From assembly GCA_963780045.1 (NCBI GenBank), contig CAVZZZ010000004.1:1-64000 (forward strand): DNA of 64,000 nt. The letters are read 5' to 3'. The notes below the pieces were generated by a model, which saw nothing but the letters and a program-made list of their open reading frames with translations, was not told the DNA's origin and searched no databases. A program made the translations under genes and the position numbers. The DNA comes from JANXQG01 sp963780045. Its GTDB lineage: Bacteria > Planctomycetota > Planctomycetia > Pirellulales > Thermoguttaceae. Shown piece by piece: positions 49,491 through 58,379 of this stretch (positions within the stretch are counted from its first letter, which is position 1; the number at the start of each line of letters is the position of its first letter).

Positions 49491-50370
49491 AGATTCCCAG
49501 CCGCGCGAGTTTCTCGCGGCATTCGTCGCGCTCGCGGCAGCGGGCCATGTCGGCCCAAGCGGGGTCGCCGGCGGCAAGGAAGGCCGGCTCTTCGGCGGGA
49601 ATCGCGCCAGTGGCCGCTAGCCGGCCAACGACTTCCTGCTCCAAGCGCGTGAGCGTCATGCCGTGCAGGCGATAATCGACAAACGCCTCCCACGACAGCG
49701 GCACCAGCGGCGCGACGATCTCGCGTCCCATCGTCTCGGCGTAGCGGCGGATCTCCAGTTGGGCGTGATCGTCCATCCGCAATTGGAGAAAGTGAAACAG
49801 GTTGTGCAGGTCGACCTTCCAATAGGCTTCCGTATAGGTGGAAAGCGGCAGGTCCTTGCGGGCCTGCTCGCGGGCCACCCCACGGTCCAGCCGCCCCAGG
49901 TAGACCGCTCGGCATTGCTCCTGCAAGGCGGCTTCCTCGGCGGTGAGCTGCTCTCCCAGCGCGGTCTCCAGGCAGCCCTCGCTGCCCTGGCGGTTCGACT
50001 TCGCCTGTTTGCGCCACTGGTCGGCGGGCGTCTGTTGCGCGGCGTCGATGGCTACCGAGTAGCGCGTGCTCGTTTCGTTGACCGAGGCGGTGCGGTGGCG
50101 AATCCACTGCCGCCAGCAGTCCATCGGCACGCGGATGAGGAACTTCAGCTCGACCATCTCGAACGGCGTGGTATGCTGGTGCCGCATCAGGTAGCGGATC
50201 AGCGTGCGGTCATCGGATACCTTTTTCGTCCCCGCGCCATAGCTCACGCGGGCGGCCTCGACCACCGCCCGATCGTCGCCCATAATGTCCACCAAACAGA
50301 CGAAGCCGTCGTCCAGAACGGGGAATTTCTTCCACCGCAGTTGTTCGGCTAGTTCGGCGCTTGTGGTCAT
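49444..50370 (-). CDS. thyX: FAD-dependent thymidylate synthase
   Basis: Makes dTMP from dUMP using methylene-tetrahydrofolate, FAD and NADPH. The diagnostic ThyX motif RHRTASVNETSTRYS is near residue 90, preceded by LMRHQHTTPFEMVELKFLIR. Later stretches are LPLSTYTEAYWKVDLHNLFH and FLQLRMDDHAQLEIRRYAET. The start at 50370 (MTTSAELAEQLRWKKFPVLD) is the sensible one; the frame is open upstream through a repeat. It is 308 residues long, somewhat long for the family. The last dozen residues (GAGSTEQGVNPC) are encoded by a dispersed repeat. No thyA is in the window. Confidence 0.93.
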   Translation of the reverse strand: MTTSAELAEQLRWKKFPVLDDGFVCLVDIMGDDRAVVEAARVSYGAGTKKVSDDRTLIRYLMRHQHTTPFEMVELKFLIRVPMDCWRQWIRHRTASVNETSTRYSVAIDAAQQTPADQWRKQAKSNRQGSEGCLETALGEQLTAEEAALQEQCRAVYLGRLDRGVAREQARKDLPLSTYTEAYWKVDLHNLFHFLQLRMDDHAQLEIRRYAETMGREIVAPLVPLSWEAFVDYRLHGMTLTRLEQEVVGRLAATGAIPAEEPAFLAAGDPAWADMARCRERDECREKLARLGILKLGAGSTEQGVNPC

Positions 50371-50385
50371 CGTGGCATTGTAGCG

Positions 50386-50440
50386 GGGGATGAAAAGCAG
50401 AGGGAGGGGTAGGGAGTGTGGAGCAGGGAGCATTGAACGA
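50386..50440. repeat. GGGAG-rich dispersed repeat upstream of thyX
   Basis: Tandem GGGAG/GGAGCAGGGAG words just before thyX, related to 49405-49490 and 11083-11108. Confidence 0.5.
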
Positions 50441-50584
50441 CGCGCCTTTGGGCGCGGGGGGTCCTTCCATCCGCCAGCATGGTTTGGCAGTTTCGCGCTC
50501 GCAGTCCCGGCTTCAGCAGGAATCTGTTGGAGTCCTGGCTATAGCCGGCAAGCGGGCGACGATCGAGCTGTGGCCGGAAGGGCC

Positions 50585-50824
50585 GCAGCAGGCTGATTTG
50601 GCGGCGGATTTCCTCCGCGCTGAAGAACGCGCCGAAGGCGCTCGCCTTCTTCGACGATCTCGCCCAATTCCACCGCAAGGGCTACGTGCGGCTGGATCGA
50701 TGCGACCAAGCGGAAGCCCCAGGAGCGCGCCGCGCGCATCAAGGGAGTTGTGAAGCTGCTCAGTGCCGGCACGAAAGAGCGGCCCCTCTTGCCAACTCGG
50801 TTGTGCGGCCGGCGAATTGCTTAG
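50585..50824 (+). pseudogene. Remnant of a YdeI/OmpD-associated family gene
   Basis: Pieces of a YdeI-like C-terminal domain can be read in three plus frames: ADLAADFLRA, then ALKNAPKALAFFDDLAQFHR, then WIDATKRKPQERAARIKGVV and KLLSAGTKERP up to a stop at 50822-50824. At least two frame changes occur and no N-terminal domain or start is present. The family has been linked to bacteriocin protection. It is probably decayed, though the changes are also compatible with the window's indel errors. Confidence 0.5.
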
Positions 50825-51081
50825 TCCGCGCCGATGCATGTCCTGATTCTGTCTGCGGTGTCGTCTTTTTCATGCTTGTCGCCGAGTTCGATAATCAAGC
50901 CCCAATGTCCAACCAGTGCTGAGCCCCAGGACAATTCAACCGCGTCGGCGCTGTTGTGAATGACCAACCACAAGTTTAACTTTTCAATAGCGGTCGAGGA
51001 TGCGAGGGCATTCCATTCCCTCCGGTGCCGAGACTCGATCCATAACGAGCGTCGATCCGTCCTTTCATCGAAAGAAGCCAT
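50821..51081 (-). CDS. Possible small hypothetical protein
   Basis: ORF of 86 codons (MASFDERTDRRSLWIESRHR) with a middle that could be a beta-rich domain (LNLWLVIHNSADAVELSWGS, GLIIELGDKHEKDD). It has no ribosome site and overlaps the end of the remnant on the other strand. It may be real, as the central part reads like protein, but no family is recognised. Confidence 0.25.
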   Translation of the reverse strand: MASFDERTDRRSLWIESRHRREWNALASSTAIEKLNLWLVIHNSADAVELSWGSALVGHWGLIIELGDKHEKDDTADRIRTCIGAD

Positions 51082-51149
51082 GCATCAGCGGCAAGTTAAT
51101 TCACCCTTGTAATTGGCGGACGGCACGCGGAGCGTGCCTGCTACTTTAC

Positions 51150-53685
51150 TTACCCGGGGAGCGCCTGGCGCAGAAATCTCCCCGTCGCGTTCCCCTCGAT
51201 CGCCGCAATCTGTTCGGGCGTGCCGGTGGCGACGATCTGGCCGCCGCCGTCACCGCCATCGGGACCGAGATCGATGATCCAGTCGGCCGTCTTCATTACG
51301 TCGGTATTGTGCTCGATCACGACGACCGTATTGCCCAGATCGACCAGCCGGCCGAGAACGCCCAACAGCTTCTTGATGTCGTCGAAGTGCAGTCCGGTGG
51401 TCGGCTCGTCGAGGATGTAGAATGTCTTGCCGGTATCGACGCGGGCCAGCTCGGTGGCCAGCTTGACCCGCTGCGCCTCGCCGCCGCTTAAGGTTAACGA
51501 CGATTGCCCCAAGGCGAGGTAGCCGAGCCCCACTTCCTTGAGGCTGCTCAGCAATCGGGCGATCGCCGAATGGTTGGCGAAGAACTCCGCTGCTTCGTCC
51601 ACGCGCAAGTCTAGCACGTCCGCGATTGAAAGCCCGCGAAAACGAATCTCAAGCGTCTGCCGGTTGAACCGCTTCCCCTCGCATACGGGGCACGTCACGT
51701 AAAGATCGGGCAGGAAGTTCATCTCGATCCGACGCTGTCCCTGGCCGTGACACTCTTCGCACCGCCCTCCTTTGCCGTTGAAACTGAAGCGGCCTGCGCG
51801 GTAACCCCCCGCGCGGGCGTCCTTCGTCGTGGCGAAGACCTTGCGGATCTCGTCGAACACGCCGGTATAGGTTGCCGGGTTGCTCCGCGGCGAGCGGCCG
51901 ATAGGCGACTGGTCGATCTCGATCACCTTGTCGATCTGCTTCACGCCGCGGAGGCTTTTGTGCGGTCCGGGTTTCGGACCGCTGACCCCAAGGCGATGCA
52001 CAAGCGCCGGGGCGAGCGTGTCGTTCAAGAGCGAGCTTTTGCCGGAACCGCTCACGCCCGTCACGCAAACGAGCGCGGAAAGCGGGAACTGCGCGGTGAT
52101 GTTCTTGAGGTTGTTTGTTGTCGCACCTTCGATGGTAATCGCGCGGGCCATTGTCACCGGCCGGCGCTGCGGCGGCACGGCGATTTGCTCTTCGCCGGAC
52201 AGGTAGCGGCCGGTGAGCGAGGTCGGATGGTCCGCCACTTCGTCCGGCGTCCCTTCGGCAACAATCAGCCCGCCGTGCCGGCCCGCGCCGGGACCGAGAT
52301 CCACCAGCCAGTCGGCGCGGCGCATGATTGCCTCGTCATGCTCGACAACGACGACCGTGTTGCCGCGGTCGCGCAAGCTTTCCAGCGACTGGATCAGCCG
52401 CTCGTTGTCGCGGGGGTGCAGGCCGATGGAAGGCTCGTCGAGGACGTAGCACGTGCCAACCAATCCGGAACCCAGCCCGCTTGCCAGGCGAACCCGTTGC
52501 AATTCGCCGCCGCTGAGCGTTTCCGCAGGGCGATCGAGCGTGAGATAGCCAAGTCCGACCTGATTCATGAACTCCAGCCGGGAGAGGATTTCGCTGGTGA
52601 GCGGATCGGCGATCGGGCGGCGATCGGACTCGAACTGCAGCGAGCGGAAGAACGCCTCCGCCGCGACAACGCTCATCGCGGTCGCCTCGTGGATTGCGCG
52701 GCCCGCGATCCGCACCGCGCGGGCCTCCGGCCGCAAGCGGGCGCCGCCGCAGGCGGGACAGTTCGCTGTGCTCGCATCTTCGGCGGTAATTACGCCCAGA
52801 CCTTCGCACGTCGGACACGCGCCGTAGGGACTATTGACGCTGAACGTCCGCGGCTCGATTTCCTCGAAGCTGACGCCGCAATTCGGACACGAGTACAGCG
52901 TGCTGAAAAGCTCGTCATGCCAAGCCGCTGCCGCGCGCTCTTCGAAACTGGCCACGATCAGCCCTTCGCCGTGGCGGATCGCCAAGCGGACCGACTCAGC
53001 CAAACGCGGCTGCACGCCCTCGCGGATTACCAGGCGATCGACGACGGCCTCGATCGTATGGACCTTGCGCGGCGAAAGCTCCGGCGGTTCATTGACCTCC
53101 TGCACTTCGCCGTCGATCCTCGCCCGCACGAAGCCCGCTTTGCGGATGCCCTCGATCGCCTCGCGTTGCTGCCCTTTTCGGCCGCGGACGACCGGCGCCA
53201 ACAGCATCAGCCGCGTCCCTTCCGGCCTGGGCAAGCAGCGCGGCCACAATCTGTTCGGGCGATTGCGGGCGGATGGGCGTGCCGCATTCGTGGCACGCCG
53301 CTTCGCCCAGCCGCGCGTAGAGCAGCCGCAGGTAGTCGTAGATTTCTGTGACCGTGGCGACCGTGCTGCGCGGATTATGGCTGCCGGCGCACTGGTCGAT
53401 GGAAATCGTCGGTTCCAGGCCTTCGATGAGATCGACGTCGGGCCGTTCAAGCTGCCGGAGGAACTGCCGGGCGTAAGGCGAGAGGCTTTCGATATACTGC
53501 CGCTGGCCCTCGGCATAGAGCGTATCGAAGGCCAGCGAGCTTTTGCCCGACCCGCTCGGGCCGGTGAGCACGACGAGCCTGTCGCGCGGCAGGTCGATAT
53601 CGACGTTCCGCAAGTTGTGCGTCCGCGCGCCGCGGATGCGGATGCAGTCGGAAGTTCGCAGGATGTTGTCTCTCGAGCGGATCAT
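51150..53685 (-). CDS. uvrA: Excinuclease ABC subunit A, one frame break
   Basis: Damage-recognition ATPase of nucleotide excision repair. Two ABC cassettes are visible: first Walker A TGPSGSGKSSLAFDTLYAEG, second TGVSGSGKSSLLNDTLAPAL; signatures ETLSGGELQRVRLAS and LTLSGGEAQRVKLATEL; Walker B CYVLDEPSIGLHPRDN and FYILDEPTTGLHFDDIKK. Zinc modules are CPNCG...CPTCEG...CPACGG and CEECHGQG...CPVCEG. The start at 53685 (MIRSRDNILRTSDCIRIRGA) is standard. One break near 53215 separates the first 156 residues from the rest. At 845 residues it is somewhat shorter than the usual 930-980. The UvrB-binding part (GFVRARIDGEVQEVNE) is present. Confidence 0.92.
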
Positions 53686-53743
53686 GGTTATGATAATTGT
53701 ATCGCACGAGGGCGAGATAATAGCTGGGAGGCGTTTGATCGGG

Positions 53744-54307
53744 ATGCTACGTAACGGCACCGACCACGAACTGCGGCGGCCCGGCCTTACGCTGGTGGAG
53801 TTGCTCGTCGTACTCTCCACAATCTCGTTGCTATTGGCTTTGCTCTTGCCCGCGATTCTATATGCGAGGGAAGCGGGGAGGCGATCGTCCTGCCAGGGCA
53901 ACCTCCGCCAGATTCTCTTGGCGGAAAAGCTGCGCGAAGGTTATCACAAGCCCCGCCAACCGAACTCCGCGCGGGGCTGGCAGATCGATATTCTGCCATT
54001 CATTGAAGCGAAACTGCTCGCCGACGAGATCGACAACAACCCCTCGCTCGATCCTGAAACAGTCTGTCCCCTCGCCCGTCGCCGTCCGGCGATCCTGTCA
54101 TGTCCCTCGGCCATCGAGGTCGAAAGCACGATCCCCACGAATCCAGCGGCCCAATACGGAGGATGGTACGACGTGCCGCTTGGATCAAGTGAGCCGTGGA
54201 TCATCAGTCCGGCTTACAACATGGCAGGCCAACAGACGGCGCACCCGGGCGGGTACAACCGCGGCAACCCGATTGACGGCGGCGTCAAATTCGTGGCGTC
54301 CGAATAG
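53744..54307 (+). CDS. Pseudopilin-like protein (DUF1559 type)
   Basis: Membrane-anchored pseudopilin of 187 residues. The prepilin signal is near the N terminus (RRPGLTLVELLVVLSTISLL): Gly before the cut, Glu at position 5 of the mature part, then a hydrophobic helix. Next comes the DUF1559-like EAGRRSSCQGNLRQILLAEK and a globular part with GWQIDILPFIEAKLLAD and CPLARRRPAILSCPS. It ends GNPIDGGVKFVASE, a weak version of the family's C-terminal DGSV motif. It is divergent from uvrA with only 58 bp between starts. Substrate of a type II/IV pilus-like export machine. Confidence 0.75.
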   Translation: MLRNGTDHELRRPGLTLVELLVVLSTISLLLALLLPAILYAREAGRRSSCQGNLRQILLAEKLREGYHKPRQPNSARGWQIDILPFIEAKLLADEIDNNPSLDPETVCPLARRRPAILSCPSAIEVESTIPTNPAAQYGGWYDVPLGSSEPWIISPAYNMAGQQTAHPGGYNRGNPIDGGVKFVASE

Positions 54308-54411
54308 CGAGTTGTGGGAGCATGGCTACTACAACCGGAGACCGCGCTGACGCTCATGGAAATTGACAACCGACAACGTGGCCGACGTTGCTGCACCGGT
54401 ACCAGTTCATT

Positions 54412-54837
54412 CTATTTCGTCAGCGGGATGTCTGCCTGGAAATCAAGGTCGAGCGCGGCGAGGACATCGAGGATTCGCTTGAGGCTCGCACCACGGTACT
54501 GAGTGGACTCGTATTTTTGAATCTGCTGCGGCTTCAGGCGCAGCTTCTTGGCAAGCTCATTCTGCGTAAGACCGCGGGCCAAACGTCCTTGAATCAAGAC
54601 ATGGGCGAAATCGCCAGAAGAGCGCATGTGCAACCGCGACGCATTTTGCAACTCCTCGAAGTCGCGGACTTCTTGCTTAAGCTCATCAATCTGCGAGCGC
54701 ATTCCGGCCACCATCGCCTCGTAGAGCCGCGCGTGCATGTTGGCCTTTTCTTGGACCGAGGCCTTCAGCGCGCTGGAGAGTGTCTTGATTTGCTTCTTGG
54801 TCACGCTGTACTGCCGCTTGTTCTGAATCATCGTCAT
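54412..54837 (-). CDS. XRE-family protein, likely antitoxin of a two-gene module
   Basis: DNA-binding protein of 141 residues. The N-terminal half is a charged coiled coil (SALKASVQEKANMHARLYEA, SQIDELKQEVRDFEELQNAS). The C-terminal half is an XRE helix-turn-helix (ARGLTQNELAKKLRLKPQQI, QKYESTQYRGASLKRILDVL). It starts within the stop of the upstream gene (ATGA overlap at 54834-54837), so the pair is translationally coupled. Gene order (partner first, XRE second) resembles HigBA-type modules. It probably represses the shared promoter and neutralises the partner; inferred. Confidence 0.7.
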   Translation of the reverse strand: MTMIQNKRQYSVTKKQIKTLSSALKASVQEKANMHARLYEAMVAGMRSQIDELKQEVRDFEELQNASRLHMRSSGDFAHVLIQGRLARGLTQNELAKKLRLKPQQIQKYESTQYRGASLKRILDVLAALDLDFQADIPLTK

Positions 54838-55286
54838 TCACCCAGTTCAACGAGGATAACGCCTCGTGCGTCGCCGTCCCGATCCATTTGAAAGAAGTCC
54901 AGGACGGTGCCCCCTTCCGCTTCACGGTCGGCAAGCCGCCAACGCGCGATCAGGAAGTCCACGCCGTATTTCCTTTTCATGCTCGACCTCGGCGGGCTAG
55001 TTTCCAGAAAGACAGCGTCCAATTTCGAGATGTCGACCGGGCCGGGAAGGTCATCCCAGCAGCCGTCGATGTCGTTCGGTTCATCTTTGTCGGACACGAA
55101 GCTGCCACCGATCCAAACTCTCGTCACGCCGGCTTCCGCGAGGTTCCGAAGTGCCCTGCGAAGGCCATTGAACAATCTCTTGCGCTTCACGGTCCAGGCG
55201 AACTTAGCCCGGATTTCGCGCAAAGTCGCGCTGTGAACGCCGGGCGGCAGGTTGCCATTGGCATCGAAGTCCGGAATTGCCGACAT
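54834..55286 (-). CDS. DUF6932-like protein with nucleotidyltransferase motif
   Basis: Protein of 150 residues (start 55286, MSAIPDFDANGNLPPGVHSA). It resembles a family I recall as DUF6932. The centre holds VTRVWIGGSFVSDKDEPNDI followed by DG, that is G-S ... D-x-D as in minimal nucleotidyltransferases. The C-terminal part has KRKYGVDFLIARWRLADREA and ends in an acidic strand. Several toxins (MNT, AbiE, MenT type) use this fold to transfer nucleotides to tRNA or proteins. An XRE gene overlaps its stop, so it may be the toxin of a toxin-antitoxin pair. An upstream TTG start at 55316 is possible. Confidence 0.65.
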   Translation of the reverse strand: MSAIPDFDANGNLPPGVHSATLREIRAKFAWTVKRKRLFNGLRRALRNLAEAGVTRVWIGGSFVSDKDEPNDIDGCWDDLPGPVDISKLDAVFLETSPPRSSMKRKYGVDFLIARWRLADREAEGGTVLDFFQMDRDGDARGVILVELGE

Positions 55287-55480
55287 TGAGAACGCCCGAT
55301 GGTTCGTTGTCGGCAACGCGAGTCAACCGACTTGCGCTTCATTGTATTATCAAACAACTTTTTCGTTGTGTCAAGGGGTTTCATGACCTCGAGTCCAATT
55401 GCAGTTCTTTATGCAGCGATTTGCCAAAGACGGAGTGTTCAGCGGCTCGTAGAGCGGCGGCCGAATCATCGTTCCGTCAA

Positions 55481-56539
55481 TTATACGGACGGGATCGCTT
55501 CCTCGGCTTGGGCCTTGCGCTCGGCCTGTAGAAGTTTCTCGGCGACATCCAGAGGCTCGCCGGTGGGCAAGCGGCCCACGTCGTACATGCCGAAGGTGCG
55601 CATTAAAGCGAGCGTCTCGACGGGATCGACCAGATCGCCGTCGACGGCCTCGATACGATCGGGCAAGTGCGCGAGAAAGAGGTCCGCTTCGGCCTGCAAC
55701 TGGTCGCCGATGTGGCTCGTTCCGCGGACGAAAGCCCCTTCGGGACCGCTCGCTTCCAACACGGCCGTGTAGCGGAGCTGGTCGCCGGGCAAGGCAGCGC
55801 GGTGGAACACGGCCCGGTTGACCTTGGCCAGCACCGTGCGTTCGCGGAATCCGCACTGGTCGTTGGCCAGGATTCCGCCCGCCCAGGCCAGACCTTCCAC
55901 GATCAGCGAGCAGGGCAGCATGGGAAAGCCCGGCAGGTAATCGCTCAAAGGTTCTTCGGTCAGGCTCACGTTTTTGATCGCCACGGCGCGCTGGCCTCGG
56001 ACGAACTCCGTGAAGCGATCAAGCCACATCCAGCGCACGGAGGGTCCAGGACACGTGGGGTGCTCCGGCGTGCCCGACATCACGCGCGCGAATTGCTTTC
56101 GCAGCTCGCGGAGCAGGTAATCGCGAGTGTCGGCGCGGAGCGGATATCGGTCGGCGAGATTGAACGCTTCCACTACGAGCCGTGCGCCGACGACGGCCTT
56201 GCCGTCGACCGCTCCCTGGGCCGCCAGTGTCGTGCGGTCTCCCTCCTGCTTTTTGATTTCGGCCGTCACAACCAGCGTTTGCCCCGGTTGGACGAGTCCG
56301 TTGAACTTGACGTTCCGCGCCTCGTTCAGCACCACGGCGCAGTGGGCGAAGTCCTCCGTGCGGCGGACGAGCCAGACTGCCGCCTGGAACATGGCTTCCA
56401 ACATACACACGCCGGGCATAAGCGGCAGCTTGGGGAAGTGATCGTCGAGGTACTGTTCGTCGCCGGACAAATACTTTGCGGCTTCGATGCGTTGGCCCGG
56501 TTCGAGCTGCGTAATTCGGTCGATGAATCGGAATCGCAT
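55481..56539 (-). CDS. Double-hotdog FabZ/FabA-like hydroxyacyl-ACP dehydratase
   Basis: Protein of 352 residues with two hotdog domains. The first has a full FabZ-type active site (DDHFPKLPLMPGVCMLEAMF: His and Glu) near residue 35. The second, near residue 210, has DYLPGFPMLPCSLIVEGLAW, where the His is replaced by Tyr while the Glu remains. One domain is therefore probably catalytic and the other structural or substrate-binding. It may dehydrate 3-hydroxyacyl-ACP in fatty-acid or polyketide-like lipid synthesis. The start at 56539 (MRFRFIDRITQLEPGQRIEA) matches FabZ N termini. It is far from the main fab genes (44 kb) and stands alone. Confidence 0.82.
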   Translation of the reverse strand: MRFRFIDRITQLEPGQRIEAAKYLSGDEQYLDDHFPKLPLMPGVCMLEAMFQAAVWLVRRTEDFAHCAVVLNEARNVKFNGLVQPGQTLVVTAEIKKQEGDRTTLAAQGAVDGKAVVGARLVVEAFNLADRYPLRADTRDYLLRELRKQFARVMSGTPEHPTCPGPSVRWMWLDRFTEFVRGQRAVAIKNVSLTEEPLSDYLPGFPMLPCSLIVEGLAWAGGILANDQCGFRERTVLAKVNRAVFHRAALPGDQLRYTAVLEASGPEGAFVRGTSHIGDQLQAEADLFLAHLPDRIEAVDGDLVDPVETLALMRTFGMYDVGRLPTGEPLDVAEKLLQAERKAQAEEAIPSV

Positions 56540-56711
56540 GATGGAAAGTCGGATTGCGGCGGCGCGTTTCCAGGCGATTATACCCGCTAGAAACTTTTCC
56601 ATTGGTCGCTTAGAATATCGGTCAAGTTATTCCGCCAACGGAAGCATTCAACGGCCACTGGTAAGTTGTTTGGCAGCAAGTAGTTAAGACAAAAACGCCG
56701 ATCGTTCGGGC

Positions 56712-57670
56712 ATGGCACAAGACTATTACAAAACGCTGGGAGTTCCGAAAGACGCCTCAGCCGCCGATATCCAGAAGTCCTACCGCGACTTGCGCGGAAG
56801 AACCATCCGGACATGAACCCGGACAACCCCAAGGCGAAGAAGAAATTCCAGGAAATCCAGGCCGCCTTCGACGTGCTCAACAACCCGGAGAAGCGGGAGC
56901 TTTACGACCGCTACGGCAGTTCGTTCGAGACGATGGCCCAGGGAGCGCCTCACCCCGGCGCCGCGGCGGCGGGCGGTTGGGGACCGGCGCCCGGCGGTTT
57001 CACTGCCGAGGACGTCGACTTCAGCCAGTTCTTCGGCGACCGTTTCGGCGAGGGCCACGGGCTGGGCGACATCTTCACCCACTTCCGCAAGGCCGCCGGA
57101 CGCGGCGCCGGCGCAAAACACCGCGGCCAGGACGTGGCGTCGGAAGTGACCATTCCCTTCGCCACCGCAGTCAATGGCGGTGAGGTGCAGTTGGGCCTGC
57201 GGCACGAAAATGGCCAAACGGAAACCATCGTCGTCAAGATTCCGCCCGGCATCGAGGATGGAAAAAAAATGCGGCTTCGCGGCAAGGGCGAGGCGGCCGG
57301 CAGCCGCGGCAAGGGCGAGGCGGGCGATCTGCTGCTGACGGTCCACGTCGCGCCGCACCCGTTTTTCACCCGCAAGGGCAACGATCTTTACGTCCGCCTC
57401 CCGGTCGCGCTGGGCGAAGCGGTGGCAGGAGCGAGCGTCGACGTGCCCACGCCCAGCGGCGCCGTCGCCCTGCACATTCCGCCGGGCACTTCCAGCGGCA
57501 GGCGACTGCGGATCAAGGGGCACGGCGTGCCGGGGAAGGACGGTCCGGGCGATCTTTTCGCCGAGGTGCTGATCGTCCTGCCGGCCAACATGACCGACGG
57601 CGACCGCGAGACGATCCGAGCCATCGACGCCCGCACGCCGAGCAATCCGCGGCAAAACCTGCGATGGTGA
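56712..57670 (+). CDS. DnaJ-like co-chaperone without zinc finger (CbpA type), one frame break
   Basis: Hsp40 co-chaperone of about 319 residues. The J domain starts MAQDYYKTLGVPKDASAADI and contains HPD (NHPDMNPDNP), but one base is missing near 56793, between QKSYRDL and the HPD loop. A Gly/Pro-rich linker follows, then two C-terminal substrate-binding domains (EVTIPFATAVNGGEVQLGLR, VKIPPGIEDGKKMRLRGKGE, LPVALGEAVAGASVDVPTPS). The four CxxCxGxG zinc repeats of true DnaJ are missing, as in CbpA. No dnaK or grpE is nearby. Confidence 0.88.
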
Positions 57671-57694
57671 GAATGTCAAAAACAAGTGATGCGC

Positions 57695-57791
57695 GGTGGC
57701 ACGCAATGAGCCGGGGCACCCGCTTGCGGGTCGCAAAGGGCGTGAAAGAGCGCGGCGAACACGCCGTTCGCAAGCCCAGGTACGTGCCACC
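57695..57791. repeat. 97-bp element with inverted GGTGGCACG ends
   Basis: GGTGGCACG (57695-57703) is inverted as CGTGCCACC (57783-57791), with an inner ACCCGC/GCGGGT hairpin. It fills the gap between the dnaJ-like gene and rnpA. Confidence 0.55.
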
Positions 57792-57811
57792 CAGAAAATC
57801 GGTTGCGTGAG

Positions 57812-58159
57812 ATGGGCGACCAGCGGTTCTTGCCTGCCTACCGGATCACCCGCGGCGCGGATTTCCAGCGGGCGTACCAGCGCCGCCTCACCGCGGGCGA
57901 CGACCGCCTGCTGGTTTTCGTCTTTCCCAATGGCCTGCCCCATCCGCGTCTGGGCCTTTCCGTCTCACGCAAGGTCGGCGGTGCGGTGGTGCGCAATCGT
58001 TGGAAGCGCTGCATCCGAGAGGCGTTCCGGCTCGCGCGAGAGCAGTTGCCTTGCGGAGTCGATTTGGTCGTTATCCCGCGCCCGGACGCGGCACCGAACA
58101 CCAAGGAGCTGCAAGAGTCGCTAGTAAAGCTGGCACGACGGGCAGCAAAGAGGATTTGA
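57812..58159 (+). CDS. rnpA: Ribonuclease P protein component
   Basis: Protein subunit of RNase P, which matures tRNA 5' ends (and here also tmRNA). The signature is RNRWKRCIREAFRLAREQLP near residue 70, with FVFPNGLPHPRLGLSVSRKV before it and VDLVVIPRPD after it. It is 115 residues long. The start at 57812 (MGDQRFLPAYRITRGADFQR) is an ATG; a TTG three codons earlier is possible. The usual partner rpmH is not upstream; a dispersed repeat and a dnaJ-like gene are there instead. Confidence 0.93.
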   Translation: MGDQRFLPAYRITRGADFQRAYQRRLTAGDDRLLVFVFPNGLPHPRLGLSVSRKVGGAVVRNRWKRCIREAFRLAREQLPCGVDLVVIPRPDAAPNTKELQESLVKLARRAAKRI

Positions 58160-58379
58160 TGGAAAAAAGTTGATGACAGAAATTTGATTTGGGCGGAGCC
58201 ATGCGAAATCGTCCTTCTGCCGCTCTGCTGCAAGATTCTGCCGTTCTTCGACAACTTGCCGCCTGGCTGCCCGGGTGTTCGCAACCAGCAGTACTATTGA
58301 CCCCGGCAGGCTCTGTGAGAAAATAGGCTGTTCTGGAATAAAACGCTTGCGCAAGGACGAACCCTATTGGGGGTAGAAG

